A stretch of DNA of 64,000 nt from Pontibacillus salipaludis. Lineage in GTDB: Bacteria; Bacillota; Bacilli; Bacillales; BH030062. The notes beneath the pieces were generated by a model. It ran no database searches. It was not told where the DNA came from and worked only from the letters and a program-made list of their open reading frames with translations. Of the stretch, positions 28,613 to 37,519 are shown one piece after another; position 1 is the stretch's first letter; every line of letters starts with the position of its first letter. The stretch is from the NCBI RefSeq assembly GCF_014642405.1, contig NZ_BMIN01000017.1, positions 27,143 through 91,142 of the forward strand. Direction: 5' to 3'. A program made the position numbers and the translations under genes.

Positions 28613-29362
28613 TCAGCTATGTTGCTGTCTCTTGGACACAATGAATAGATACGTACCTACCAATACAAGAGGGAGGATGCCTGAAACGATGAGCTTTGTA
28701 TTGTCTTCAATACTTGTCATATTAATAAATATCCTTGGCAGGAACAGAAGAATTGGAATAATAATCGTTACCCATGACTTACTCCATAGAGTGATTCCGA
28801 TAAGGGTAGCTATGGCAAAAGCGACTGCTACCGTGACACCAACGTTTCCAAATTCGATCGAAGGGGTTTGAAAAGAGCGATCTACGTAATAAATAACGAT
28901 AAATAGGGATGTAGGGACCATTCCAACCAGGGATAATAATAGCCATTGCTTGGTTTCGGATAAGGAGGAGATTGCTAAATATCTAAAAGCGATTCTGAAC
29001 ATAATAAAAAGGTTGATAAAGAAAATGAAGGGATAGCCGATGAGTTCAAGCAAGGAATATTCCATAGTCCCGCGAATCGCGTCATCTATTAAAATAAATG
29101 AAAAGGCACCTATTAAGATAATCGGGATATACTTTAACACTCCTTTAAGATCAAGCGGCATTTCATCCGCTACCTGATTCATGTACTCTTTTGGGGATTG
29201 ACCGATAATATCTTCTACATCTTTTCCGTTTCTCTCAGCCTCATATAAATGATCTTCTAGCTCTTCAACGATTTCATTAATTTCTTGTTCATTCTTCCCG
29301 CTGGATAATAAGTAGATTCTTAGGTTATCTAGAAATTGCTGACTTTCTTTAGACACTTTCAT
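28613..29362 (-). CDS. HAAS-domain membrane protein, partner of PadR
   Basis: 249 residues. The N-terminal 75 residues form a helical HAAS/DUF1700-like domain (IVEELEDHLYEAERNGKDVEDIIGQSP in part: ELEDHLYEAE, DIIGQSPKEY), followed by six hydrophobic helices. Such proteins are encoded directly after PadR regulators and are thought to act with them in envelope signalling. The gene starts 4 bp after the padR-type gene, so they form one transcript. Function unknown. Confidence 0.82.
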   Translation of the reverse strand: MKVSKESQQFLDNLRIYLLSSGKNEQEINEIVEELEDHLYEAERNGKDVEDIIGQSPKEYMNQVADEMPLDLKGVLKYIPIILIGAFSFILIDDAIRGTMEYSLLELIGYPFIFFINLFIMFRIAFRYLAISSLSETKQWLLLSLVGMVPTSLFIVIYYVDRSFQTPSIEFGNVGVTVAVAFAIATLIGITLWSKSWVTIIIPILLFLPRIFINMTSIEDNTKLIVSGILPLVLVGTYLFIVSKRQQHS

Positions 29363-29366
29363 TTCA

Positions 29367-29693
29367 TTACCCTTCCTTTCTTAATAAAGAATCAACACTA
29401 CCTGAAATAGCACTCCATCTCTTCTTAAACTCTTTTAGTTCTTCCTCGCCCTTTGGGGTTAACGAGTAATATTTACGTTTCGGTCCACCTGAGGGCACTT
29501 GTTTTTGAGTCGTTGCTACAAGCCCTTCTTTTTTCATTCGGAGTAATAGGGGATAAATGCTACCTTCCTTAACCATAGTGAACCCAGAGGCATGTAGTTT
29601 TTCCATCATTTCATAGCCATAAGTTTCTCCTTTACCAATAATCGAGAGAAGACACCCTTCTAGAATGCCTTTTAAAATTTGACTTGAAGACAA
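29367..29693 (-). CDS. PadR family transcriptional regulator
   Basis: 108 residues with the PadR winged helix: ILEGCLLSIIGKGETYGYEMME, EGSIYPLLLRMKKEGLV and the beta-wing GGPKRKYYSLTPKGEEEL (motifs given in pieces). No long C-terminal domain, so the short PadR-s2 class. The start is TTG 29693, 7 bases after GGAGG; the nearby ATG is out of frame. Two matching inverted repeats upstream suggest autoregulation. Confidence 0.92.
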   Translation of the reverse strand: MSSSQILKGILEGCLLSIIGKGETYGYEMMEKLHASGFTMVKEGSIYPLLLRMKKEGLVATTQKQVPSGGPKRKYYSLTPKGEEELKEFKKRWSAISGSVDSLLRKEG

Positions 29694-29728
29694 TCATGTT
29701 CCTCCTTTTAACAGGTTAGAATTCGGCA

Positions 29729-29801
29729 ACTAACTTGTAATGCAATATAGTTGGCCAAAAAAATAACCAGAAAACTCAACTACTTTGTTATACAATGTAG
29801 T
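29729..29801 (-). promoter_or_regulatory. two 23-bp inverted repeats, candidate PadR operators
   Basis: Sites at 29729-29751 and 29779-29801 share the form ACTA-N2-TTGT-N-AT-N-CAAT-N-TAGT, centres exactly 50 bp apart. The second is a near-perfect dyad (ACTAC-N-TTGT paired with ACAAN-GTAGT). They lie directly upstream of the padR-type gene, covering where its promoter should be. Confidence 0.65.
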
Positions 29802-29938
29802 TTAAAGGTAATATACAGTAGATGGAAAATCAAGTGTTTTGTTAATTTATGGGACAAGGGACCTGTCCCTAAGTCCCTTAGTACTTTGAATGTTACAATG
29901 TGGATAACAGATGAATAAAAGGGTAGGGGGTGATCTAA

Positions 29939-30478
29939 TTGAAATCAAATGTGGTTTATATAAGGTCTTTTACAATGGAGGATATAGAAAGCTTGCTTCA
30001 TCTCCAACAAGAAAATCGAGCTTTTTTTGAATCCACCTCGATGGCGAGAGAGCCTGATTTCTATACATATGATCATCAACGTAACAGGATTAAGAAGTTT
30101 ATAGAATACCAAAAGCAGGATCAAAGTTATAAGTTTGGTATTTTCTTAAGAGAGAATGATGAGCTAATTGGAGAGGTGAGCTTATTTGAGGTGAAGCGTG
30201 GTGCCTTACAAAGCGCCATGATCGGTTACTCTTTGGCGCATGCTCATAACGGAAAGGGATATGCAACAGAAGCAGTGGAGTTAGTCGTTGCATATGCGTT
30301 TACTGTTTTGGGACTCCATCGTATTGAAGCAGGTGTCATGCCTCGGAACAAAGCTTCTTGTCGTGTGTTAGAGAAAGCAGGTTTTCACAAAGAGGGATTG
30401 GCAATTAAAAATGTAAAAATTAATGGGACATGGGAAGATCATCACATGTATGCGGTAATTAATCCGAATGACCCATGA
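29939..30478 (+). CDS. GNAT N-acetyltransferase (RimJ/RimL-like)
   Basis: 179 residues of the Acetyltransf_3 type. The acetyl-CoA loop is AHNGKGYATEAVELVV (Q/N-x-x-G-x-G/A pattern) and the later HRIEAGVMPRNKASCRVLEKAGF segment is typical of ribosomal-protein alanine acetyltransferases (motif in parts: HRIEAGV, NKASCRVLEKAGF). Substrate cannot be assigned. Start is TTG 29939 after AGGGGGTGAT. A solitary GGGACAAGGGACC element lies at 29851-29869 upstream. Confidence 0.85.
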   Translation: MKSNVVYIRSFTMEDIESLLHLQQENRAFFESTSMAREPDFYTYDHQRNRIKKFIEYQKQDQSYKFGIFLRENDELIGEVSLFEVKRGALQSAMIGYSLAHAHNGKGYATEAVELVVAYAFTVLGLHRIEAGVMPRNKASCRVLEKAGFHKEGLAIKNVKINGTWEDHHMYAVINPNDP

Positions 30479-30534
30479 TTGAGGTGGGTTCCTTTAAGGG
30501 ATGTTCTCTGACATTGTAATGTAGTTATGGACTA

Positions 30535-30629
30535 AAAAGGTCACTGATCCATCTGATCAGTGACCTTTTTCCAGTTTAATGGGTACAAAAGGTAACAGAT
30601 GCGCCCAGCGGGACAAGGGACCTGTCCCC
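30535..30629. repeat. 52-bp-period hairpin array 4 with GGGACAAGGGACC end
   Basis: A complete hairpin (AAAAGGTCACTGATC with GATCAGTGACCTTTTT) starts at 30535 and a left half (AAAAGGTAACAGATG) starts at 30587, exactly 52 bp later, then runs into GGGACAAGGGACCTGTCCCC at 30610. The order half unit plus GGGACAAGG element is the same as at the right end of array 3. It separates two convergent genes. Confidence 0.88.
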
Positions 30630-30638
30630 TAGTCCCGG

Positions 30639-31463
30639 TTATTTATAAGTGAGGTTCTCTTTCAATAGAAACTCTTCAACCACTTGTGCAACGCCATGGT
30701 TCACATTCGTATCTGTTACAAAATCAGCAACCTCTTTAATATCCTCAGGTGCATTTCCCATTGCGACGCCAAGACCTGCGAATTCAATCATTTCCTGGTC
30801 GTTATAGCTGTCGCCAACGGCAATAATTTCTTCGCGCTTCACGCCAACTTCTTGAATTAGTTTCTCAATGCTCGTTCCTTTAGTAACGCCTTTATCTGTG
30901 AATTCAAGGAAGAATGGCTTAGAGCGCATGACGCTAAATTCGTCCCCTAGTTCTTCTTGGAGTTTCTTTTCAACGACTTTAAGATGCTCAGGTTCTCCCA
31001 CCATTAGCACTTTCACAACGGGTTCAGTCACACCATCTATAAAGGAATCGACTAGTTTAATCGGAAGACCTGTAAGATCGGATTCGATTGATGTGTAAGG
31101 GTTGTCCTCTGCTGTGACAATCTCGTCCCCGACGTACGTGTGGATCTGAACGCCTTCTCGCTGGCTGATTTCGTTTAGTCGACGAACGGCGTCTACACTT
31201 AACGTCTGACTAAAGAACTCTTCATTGGTTTGGCAGTTAATAATCTTTCCGCCATTAAAGGAAAGAATGAAGCTTCCGTATTCGGCAAGGGAAAGCTCCT
31301 TGGCGAAAGGAACCATGCCATAAGTCGGTCGCCCTGATGCGAGTACTACTTTTCCTCCTTGATCTTGTACTTTCATTAAGGCCTCTTTATTTCGTTCTGA
31401 TATCTTGTGGTCATTGCCAAGTAATGTATCGTCTAAGTCTAGAATGATCATTTTGTAAGACAT
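30639..31463 (-). CDS. Cof-type HAD phosphatase
   Basis: 274 residues, HAD superfamily IIB. Motif I DLDDTLLGND near the N-terminus, motif II in VVLASGRPTYG, Lys in the FLEFTDKGVTKG region and motif IV GDSYNDQEMIEFAG. Likely a cytosolic sugar-phosphate or flavin-phosphate phosphatase; the cap domain does not reveal the substrate. GAGGA lies 11 bp before the ATG, slightly far. Confidence 0.9.
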   Translation of the reverse strand: MSYKMIILDLDDTLLGNDHKISERNKEALMKVQDQGGKVVLASGRPTYGMVPFAKELSLAEYGSFILSFNGGKIINCQTNEEFFSQTLSVDAVRRLNEISQREGVQIHTYVGDEIVTAEDNPYTSIESDLTGLPIKLVDSFIDGVTEPVVKVLMVGEPEHLKVVEKKLQEELGDEFSVMRSKPFFLEFTDKGVTKGTSIEKLIQEVGVKREEIIAVGDSYNDQEMIEFAGLGVAMGNAPEDIKEVADFVTDTNVNHGVAQVVEEFLLKENLTYK

Positions 31464-31581
31464 GCGTGCATAATCCTCTCTTTATCTAGCTTCTTTTTAT
31501 ATCTATTGTCATTTTACTAGAATTCTTAACAAATGGGGAAGGGTCTTTCATATGAAGTAGAGGGATATTGTGGATAAGGAC

Positions 31582-31752
31582 TTATTTAACAGCTCTGGTT
31601 CCCTTAATAAAATATTGAGGTTGGCGATTATTTCGCATTTCGAAACAAATAAATTGACCATACTTTACTAGAAGCGTATCTTTATATGCACGCTCCATTC
31701 TTTGAATAATAGAAGCAACGAATCTAGAAAATTTATTAAATAGAATACTCAT
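31582..31752 (-). CDS. possible 56-residue protein, unknown
   Basis: An ORF in the 320-bp gap between the HAD and aldehyde dehydrogenase genes, from ATG 31752. The predicted protein is basic and mixed (MSILFNKFSRFVASIIQ at its start), with natural-looking composition, but there is no ribosome-binding site before the ATG and I do not recognise a family. It may be spurious; nothing else was recognised in this gap. Confidence 0.25.
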   Translation of the reverse strand: MSILFNKFSRFVASIIQRMERAYKDTLLVKYGQFICFEMRNNRQPQYFIKGTRAVK

Positions 31753-31781
31753 TTTGATTGAGACTTGATAAAGGAGAATCA

Positions 31782-33086
31782 ATGATGGAAAACTATCAAG
31801 AACTAACGCAAAAGCAGAAGTCATTTTTCCGTACTGGGGAGACGAAACATACACAATACCGTATCGATACTTTAAATAAATTGAAAGATCTTATGACAAC
31901 CCATGAACAGGATATTCTAGACGCTCTTAAAGCGGATCTGAATAAACCAGAAGGGGAAACAAAGCGTGCCGAGATTGGTCTTGTCGTAGCGGAAATCAAT
32001 TATATGGTTGAGAACCTAGTGAATTGGTCCACACCGGAAGAAGTAGACACGCCATCAACACATGAGGGGGCTACAAGCTTTATAACACCTGAGCCTTATG
32101 GTTCCGCCCTAGTCATTGCCCCGTGGAACTATCCGGTTCAGCTTGCGCTTCTTCCGTTAGCAGGGGCAGTGGCGGCTGGAAACACAGCGGTCTTAAAACC
32201 ATCTGAATTAACGCCAAACACATCCAATCTATTAGCAAATATGATCAATGACAATTTCTCAAGAGAGTATTTATGTGTCGTTGAAGGGGAAGTCGAAACA
32301 AGTACAGCTCTCTTAAAAGAGGACTTTGACTATATCTTCTTCACAGGTAGTACAGGTGTAGGGAGAATCGTTGCAGAAGCGGCGGCTAAGAACTTAACCC
32401 CTACAACACTTGAGCTAGGAGGAAAAAGCCCTGCCATTGTGCATGAAGATGCGGATCTTAATGAAGCAGCAAAACGTATTGCTGGCGGTAAATTCGCCAA
32501 TGCGGGTCAGACTTGCGTAGCGCCAGACTATGTTCTTGCTCATAGCCGTATTAAAGATTCATTAATCGCTAAAATCAAAGAAGCAATCACAAACACGTAT
32601 GGAGAAAATGTCTCTGCAAGTGACTATAATCACGTTGTGAGTGAACGACATTTCGATCGTCTGTACAACTTCTTGGATAATGGAGACATGGCTGTAGGAG
32701 GAAGATCAGATCGATCTCAGCTGTTTATTGAGCCAACGGTGTTAGACAATGTTTCTTTTGAAGATCCTGTCATGCAAGATGAAATCTTTGGCCCGATCCT
32801 TCCAGTGTTGACGTACGAAGAGACTTCGCAAGCGATTGATACAGTTGCGAATCGTCCAAAACCATTAGCGCTATATCTTTTCTCTGATGATCAAGAGGTG
32901 CAAGATGATGTACTGAACAACATTTCCTTTGGTGGTGGTGCGATTAATGACACCATTAATCACATGACGACGCACTACCTGCCATTTGGCGGTGTGGGTG
33001 ATAGCGGCATGGGCGCTTACCATGGTAAAGCGAGCTTTGACACATTCACACACTTTAAGAGCATTCTTAAGCGTTCAAATAAATAA
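31782..33086 (+). CDS. NAD(P)-dependent aldehyde dehydrogenase (YwdH-like)
   Basis: 434 residues, short class-3 type ALDH as in YwdH of B. subtilis. Catalytic Cys in NAGQTCVAPDYVL, general-base Glu in LELGGKSPAI, the Asn in IAPWNYPVQL and the NAD-binding FTGSTGVGRIV. Oxidises aldehydes to acids; substrate unknown. Two adjacent ATGs at 31782 and 31785 follow AAAGGAG; the first is used, the second has slightly better spacing. A terminator follows. Confidence 0.93.
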   Translation: MMENYQELTQKQKSFFRTGETKHTQYRIDTLNKLKDLMTTHEQDILDALKADLNKPEGETKRAEIGLVVAEINYMVENLVNWSTPEEVDTPSTHEGATSFITPEPYGSALVIAPWNYPVQLALLPLAGAVAAGNTAVLKPSELTPNTSNLLANMINDNFSREYLCVVEGEVETSTALLKEDFDYIFFTGSTGVGRIVAEAAAKNLTPTTLELGGKSPAIVHEDADLNEAAKRIAGGKFANAGQTCVAPDYVLAHSRIKDSLIAKIKEAITNTYGENVSASDYNHVVSERHFDRLYNFLDNGDMAVGGRSDRSQLFIEPTVLDNVSFEDPVMQDEIFGPILPVLTYEETSQAIDTVANRPKPLALYLFSDDQEVQDDVLNNISFGGGAINDTINHMTTHYLPFGGVGDSGMGAYHGKASFDTFTHFKSILKRSNK

Positions 33087-33093
33087 GGTATAA

Positions 33094-33147
33094 AAAGGGC
33101 TAGGAGATCCTCCGTATCAAGGGGAACTCCTAGCCTTTATTTTTTGA
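33094..33147 (+). terminator. terminator after the aldehyde dehydrogenase gene
   Basis: 9-bp stem GGCTAGGAG with CTCCTAGCC, 20-base loop, flanked by A and T runs; could serve both convergent genes. Confidence 0.8.
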
Positions 33148-33159
33148 AAAAGTTCTATT

Positions 33160-34041
33160 CTATTGCTCTTTTGCCATCATCTTATAATACTTATAAAGCG
33201 CATGAGTCCCGTCATTGTCCCCGCCAGCTTCACTCAAACGGTCATATAGGTCCTTAGCGAGTTTTAAGCCTGGTACGGGTAACTCCATTTTATCAGCTGA
33301 GTCGATGGCAAGGTTCATGTCTTTAATGAAGTGCTTCACGTAGAAGCCCGGTTCAAAGTTTCCGTCGATCATACGAGGGGCTAGATTGGATAGGGAGAAG
33401 CTGCCTGCTGCTCCGTATTGAATACTCTCTAGAACCGTTTTGGGATCGAGTCCTGCTTTTTCTGCATACGTAATGGCTTCAACAACGCCCATCATCGTAG
33501 AGGCAATAGCAATCTGGTTACACATCTTCGTATGTTGCCCTGAGCCTGCTGGGCCTTGCAAGACAACATTTTGGCCCATCGCTTCAAAAGCCGGGAGAAC
33601 GTCTTTGAAGTATTTCTTATCTCCGCCAACCATAATCGTTAATTTCCCTTGCTCTGCGTAAATGTCGCTACCTGATACAGGAGCGTCGAACGCGTGAAGG
33701 TTATGTTCTTTTGCTGTGTCGGAGATTTGTTGAGCCAGCTGAGGTGAGGAGGTGGTCATATCAATGAGATGAGAACCGGATTTGGCATGTTGGATAATAC
33801 CGTTGTCCCCAAGATATACTTCTTCCACATCACTTGGGTATCCCACGATTGTGATCATAATATCTGAGCTTTCAGCGAGTTGTGCCACATCGTCTTTCCA
33901 CGAAGCACCCTCAGCAATTAGGTCTTCTGCCTTCGCTTTTGTCCTGGTATACACGTTGACGGAAAACCCTGTTTTCATTAAGTTTCGTGCCATGCTTTTC
34001 CCCATAACGCCCGTTCCGATAAAGCCAATTGTTTTGTTCAT
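33160..34041 (-). CDS. 3-hydroxyisobutyrate dehydrogenase-family oxidoreductase (YkwC-like)
   Basis: 293 residues, beta-hydroxyacid dehydrogenase family. NAD(P) loop IGFIGTGVMGKSMARNL at the N-terminus, substrate motif FDAPVSGSDIYAEQGKLTIMVGG (parts: DAPVSGS, GKLTIMVGG), and catalytic Lys in GQHTKMCNQIAIA. Closest known type is Bacillus YkwC; physiological substrate unresolved. No operon partner. Confidence 0.9.
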   Translation of the reverse strand: MNKTIGFIGTGVMGKSMARNLMKTGFSVNVYTRTKAKAEDLIAEGASWKDDVAQLAESSDIMITIVGYPSDVEEVYLGDNGIIQHAKSGSHLIDMTTSSPQLAQQISDTAKEHNLHAFDAPVSGSDIYAEQGKLTIMVGGDKKYFKDVLPAFEAMGQNVVLQGPAGSGQHTKMCNQIAIASTMMGVVEAITYAEKAGLDPKTVLESIQYGAAGSFSLSNLAPRMIDGNFEPGFYVKHFIKDMNLAIDSADKMELPVPGLKLAKDLYDRLSEAGGDNDGTHALYKYYKMMAKEQ

Positions 34042-34130
34042 ATGTATTCACCATCCCACTTTTTAATCTACGTTTAGTATAGCAGGTAGGCGGTGGGGGT
34101 TACAGGAAATGGGGCTGTGGCATACGTACT

Positions 34131-35024
34131 CTACTGTTTTACATAAGACTTCCCATAATCTCTAATTCGAATGTACTTCCGTATTGAAAACATAACCACC
34201 GTTAACCAAGCTGCAACAAGAATACCGTAAATCATATAAATTAAAGTTGTATCTAAATCAACCGTTAAGAGTAACGTCCGTAGGTTGGTTAAAACGATAA
34301 ACCCACCTGCTAACACACCCAAGATTAATGCTGGAATCACTTGAACAAGCCAGGCTGCAAGGGGAGCGGCGATTACGCCTCCAATCACAAAAGCCGTAAC
34401 CCATAACCAGTTAAATTCCTCCCATCCGAGAAATAAAATAAATCCCAGTGTCGCTGAGGTTGTAATGGCGAACTCTGTTGTGTCGACTGTACCGATTACT
34501 TTCCTTGGGGTGGCTCCTTTTTGGGACAATAAGATCGGAGTGTTTACAGGTCCCCAACCACCTCCACCGATGGCATCTAGGAATCCAGCTACGAACCCAA
34601 GCGGATAGATGAAACGCTTTTTAGGGGAAAGGGTTGGTCTTGGTTTCGAACGCTCAACATTAAGTAGTAAGAAGCGCACGAGTATATAGACTCCGAGTAG
34701 GAGCAGGAAGAATGAGACAAATGGCTTAATAACATCACCAGGGAGACTGCTTAAGAAAGCCGCCCCACAAAAGGCGCTAATCGAGCCAGGTATGATGAGT
34801 GGCAGGATTAATGACTTATCAATGTTCTTAAATTTGTAATGGGAATAACCAGATACGGCCGTTGTGGCAATTTCAGACATATGTATAGATGAAGACGCCA
34901 CTGCAGGAGCTACTCCATAAGCTAGCAAAAGCGAAGAAGAGCTTAATCCGTAAGACATACCTAAAGCACCATCAATTAACTGAGCAAAAAAACCTACAAA
35001 AGCAAAGATTAATAGTTTCCTCAA
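34131..35024 (-). CDS. TauE/SafE family transporter under SAM-riboswitch control
   Basis: 297 residues with about eight hydrophobic helices and the two TauE/SafE half-repeats (GFFAQLIDGALGMSYG and GFVAGFLDAIGGGGWGPV). The family moves sulfite, sulfonates or sulfate-related anions. An S-box riboswitch and terminator lie between its promoter and its start, and it diverges from the cysH operon, so uptake of inorganic sulfur is the likely role here. No cysP permease gene lies in the neighbouring operon, which it may replace. Start is TTG 35024 after AGGGGTG. Confidence 0.85.
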   Translation of the reverse strand: MRKLLIFAFVGFFAQLIDGALGMSYGLSSSSLLLAYGVAPAVASSSIHMSEIATTAVSGYSHYKFKNIDKSLILPLIIPGSISAFCGAAFLSSLPGDVIKPFVSFFLLLLGVYILVRFLLLNVERSKPRPTLSPKKRFIYPLGFVAGFLDAIGGGGWGPVNTPILLSQKGATPRKVIGTVDTTEFAITTSATLGFILFLGWEEFNWLWVTAFVIGGVIAAPLAAWLVQVIPALILGVLAGGFIVLTNLRTLLLTVDLDTTLIYMIYGILVAAWLTVVMFSIRKYIRIRDYGKSYVKQ

Positions 35025-35106
35025 AGTTCGTTCACCCCTAAATGTATTATTCTTATCTTTTTACTCGGGATTAAAATAAAAAAATAAAGCTAAGCGAGTA
35101 TAGACA

Positions 35107-35134
35107 TAAAAAAATCCCCTTATGTAAGAAGAGG
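35107..35134 (-). terminator. riboswitch terminator for the TauE/SafE gene
   Basis: On the minus strand: CCTCTT, 7-base loop, AAGGGG, then A and seven T residues. The preceding sequence AAGGAGAAGGT, at the 3' strand of riboswitch helix P1, can instead pair with ACCTCTTCTT, a plausible antiterminator. Confidence 0.8.
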
Positions 35135-35147
35135 TGAATAGTACCTT

Positions 35148-35256
35148 CTCCTTATCTTTCAGAACTGTTTCTGCTGGACTGAGCACCTTCTTCATAAGTA
35201 AGAGGTTGCTGCGGGATCGTAAGACCAGTTTCCTCCCCCGGCTCTGTATAAGGACT
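35148..35256 (-). promoter_or_regulatory. S-box SAM riboswitch (minus strand)
   Basis: Minus-strand reading shows the SAM-I layout: P1 strands ATAAGGA (its copies at 35248-35254 and 35149-35155), AGAGCCGGGGGAGGAAACTG, the GCAGCAACC core and GGTGCTCAGTCC. The core is slightly diverged from consensus (GGAGGAAACTGG rather than GGAGGGACTGGC) but all helices are present. Binding SAM should stop transcription into the TauE/SafE gene. Confidence 0.85.
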
Positions 35257-35342
35257 TATTTAAATTTGAATAGTTCCTAATGTAAAATACGCCCAGTAAA
35301 TTGTCAAGATATTAATAAAATTATAAAAATTTAAATAAATCG

Positions 35343-35371
35343 TTGACATATTCTTCTATGGAGCATAGTAT
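35343..35371 (+). promoter_or_regulatory. sigma-A promoter of the cysH operon
   Basis: TTGACA (35343-35348), 17-bp spacer, TAGTAT (35366-35371), about 35 bp before the plus-strand riboswitch. Confidence 0.85.
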
Positions 35372-35407
35372 TTTGGATAATAAAATATTCAGCAAACGAT
35401 AACCGAA

Positions 35408-35516
35408 TTTCTTATCCTGAGAGGTGGAGGGACTGGCCCTTTGAAGCCTCGGCAACGGGTCTGATCATCAGATACTGTGCCAACTCCAGCAAGTGAAGTA
35501 CTTGGAAGATAAGAAG
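35408..35516 (+). promoter_or_regulatory. S-box SAM riboswitch of the cysH operon
   Basis: Close to the SAM-I consensus: P1 strand TTCTTATC pairs with GATAAGAA; then GAGAGGTGGAGGGACTGGCC, TGAAGCC, CGGCAAC, and GTGCCAACTCCAGCAA. It couples the operon to low SAM. Confidence 0.97.
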
Positions 35517-35536
35517 ATGGGTCACTGTATAGAGTG

Positions 35537-35572
35537 AACCTCTCTTCTTGTCTTCAAGAAGAGAGGTTTTTG
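35537..35572 (+). terminator. riboswitch terminator of the cysH operon
   Basis: Perfect 14-bp stem (AACCTCTCTTCTTG with CAAGAAGAGAGGTT), four-base loop and T run, 30 bp before the cysH start. Confidence 0.95.
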
Positions 35573-35601
35573 TATCGATTGAAGCAAGGAGGGAGGAGCT
35601 T

Positions 35602-36327
35602 ATGACACAAGAAGTCGTAACGTATGAGCAGTTCACAGGCGATCCATTCGCCTCTTATCGGCCAGATAATGAAGTAGAAGGTGCTTTAACCGTGTTGAAA
35701 TGGGCATATGAAACCTACGGGGATTCGATCGTGTATGCTTGTAGTTTTGGAGCTGAGGGGATCGTGTTGATTGACTTGATTTCCAAAGTAAAACCCGATG
35801 CGAAGGTTGTTTTCTTAGATACAGGTATTCATTTTCAAGAAACGTATGAACTAATCGATAAGGTGAAGGCCAGGTACCCTCAGTTGAATATTGAAATGAG
35901 AAAGCCAGATTTAACACTAGATGAGCAAGCTGAAGAATATGGATCAGCTTTGTGGAACAAAAATCCGAATCAGTGCTGTTACATTCGAAAGATTAAGCCA
36001 CTTGAAGATACGCTAAGCGGTGCCACAGCCTGGGTTTCTGGGTTGAGGCGTGAACAATCAGCAAGTCGTAAGAACACAAACTTTGTTAATAAAGATGAAC
36101 GATTCCAGTCTGTAAAGGTATGTCCTTTAATTTATTGGACGTGGGATTTTGTATGGCAATATATCCGACTAAACGACTTGGATTACAATGTTTTGCATGA
36201 TCAAGGCTATCCGAGTATTGGATGTATGCCGTGCACATCTCCTGATGAAGGAGACGGACGATCAGGCAGGTGGAAAGGATTTAATAAGACAGAGTGTGGA
36301 CTTCACACGACAGGAAACCAAGATTAA
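35602..36327 (+). CDS. cysH: phosphoadenylyl/adenylyl-sulfate reductase CysH
   Basis: Reduces activated sulfate to sulfite. 241 residues. Iron-sulfur ligands Cys125-Cys126 ([12 protein letters not shown]) and Cys208/Cys211 (IGCMPC) are present, which marks the 4Fe-4S type able to use APS; the catalytic Cys232 is in the C-terminal ECGLHTT. The start ATG 35602 follows AGGAGGGAGGAG; an in-frame upstream TTG lies inside the terminator and was rejected. Confidence 0.96.
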   Translation: MTQEVVTYEQFTGDPFASYRPDNEVEGALTVLKWAYETYGDSIVYACSFGAEGIVLIDLISKVKPDAKVVFLDTGIHFQETYELIDKVKARYPQLNIEMRKPDLTLDEQAEEYGSALWNKNPNQCCYIRKIKPLEDTLSGATAWVSGLRREQSASRKNTNFVNKDERFQSVKVCPLIYWTWDFVWQYIRLNDLDYNVLHDQGYPSIGCMPCTSPDEGDGRSGRWKGFNKTECGLHTTGNQD

Positions 36328-36349
36328 TCAATTTTTGGGAGGAATGAAT

Positions 36350-37501
36350 ATGACAGTTATTGCACCGCACGGAGGAACATTAGTGAATCAGTGGAGTACG
36401 AAAGAGGATGCCCCAGAAGCAAATGTGAGCATCTCGATCGATAAGATGGCGTTAAGTGACTTGGAGCTATTGGCCAATGGCGCTTATAGTCCGTTAACAG
36501 GGTTCTTGAGTAAAGAAGATTATGAATCCGTTGTGGACCGGATGAGGTTATCAGATGGAACACCTTGGAGCATTCCGATTACGCTACCAGTTGATGAGGA
36601 GAAAGCAAAACAGTTGAGTAAAGGCGATGTAGCCGAGCTGAATTTAGAAGACACGGTGTATGGCTATATTGAGGTCTCAGAGGTGTACCAGCCGAATAAG
36701 ACAAAAGAGGCAGAGCAAGTGTACTTAACGACTGAACTTGAGCACCCAGGAGTGAAGAAGCTCTTCGCACGCCCTGATTATTATGTAGCTGGTGAGATTG
36801 TTCTTATAGAACGCTCAGAGCGCGAGCACGATGAAGGGTTTTATTTAGATCCAGCCCAGTCTAGACAACGCTTTGAAGAGCTCGGCTGGAGCAAAGTCGT
36901 CGGTTTCCAAACGCGTAATCCTGTGCACAGAGCGCATGAATATATTCAAAAGGCGGCACTTGAAACAGTGGATGGCCTTTTCCTAAATCCTTTAGTCGGA
37001 GAGACAAAGAGTGATGATGTTCCAGCAGACGTACGGATGGAGAGTTATCAAGTGTTACTGAAGCATTACTATCCTGACAACCGAGTCGTCTTAGCGGTCT
37101 TCAGTGCTGCGATGAGATACGCAGGGCCTCGGGAAGCCATATTCCATGCTCTTGTCCGTAAGAACTTTGGCTGCTCTCACTTTATTGTTGGCAGAGATCA
37201 CGCTGGTGTTGGTGACTATTATGGTACGTACGACGCTCAGAAGATCTTCTCCCATTTTGATGAAGAAGAGTTAGGAATTACACCTTTATTCTTTGAACAT
37301 AGTTTCTATTGCAAGGCTTGTGAAGCGATGGTATCTGGCAAGACTTGTCCTCATGGAAAAGAAGAACATGTCATTCTTTCTGGAACTAAGGTCCGGGAAC
37401 TGCTTCGAAATGGAGAGCGACCGCCTAAAACCATTAGTCGTCCAGAAATTGCAGATGTGCTTATAGAAGGACTTAGAGCAGATTCTTCTGTTCAATCTTA
37501 A
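36350..37501 (+). CDS. sat: sulfate adenylyltransferase
   Basis: Activates sulfate to APS with ATP. 383 residues; the ATP-sulfurylase motifs [12 protein letters not shown] and [12 protein letters not shown], and a zinc-type cysteine cluster ([16 protein letters not shown]), are present. ATG 36350 follows GGGAGG and gives the usual N-terminus (APHGGTL); an earlier in-frame start would overlap cysH by 140 bp. Confidence 0.96.
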   Translation: MTVIAPHGGTLVNQWSTKEDAPEANVSISIDKMALSDLELLANGAYSPLTGFLSKEDYESVVDRMRLSDGTPWSIPITLPVDEEKAKQLSKGDVAELNLEDTVYGYIEVSEVYQPNKTKEAEQVYLTTELEHPGVKKLFARPDYYVAGEIVLIERSEREHDEGFYLDPAQSRQRFEELGWSKVVGFQTRNPVHRAHEYIQKAALETVDGLFLNPLVGETKSDDVPADVRMESYQVLLKHYYPDNRVVLAVFSAAMRYAGPREAIFHALVRKNFGCSHFIVGRDHAGVGDYYGTYDAQKIFSHFDEEELGITPLFFEHSFYCKACEAMVSGKTCPHGKEEHVILSGTKVRELLRNGERPPKTISRPEIADVLIEGLRADSSVQS

Positions 37502-37519
37502 ACGGAAAGGGTGATGGAT

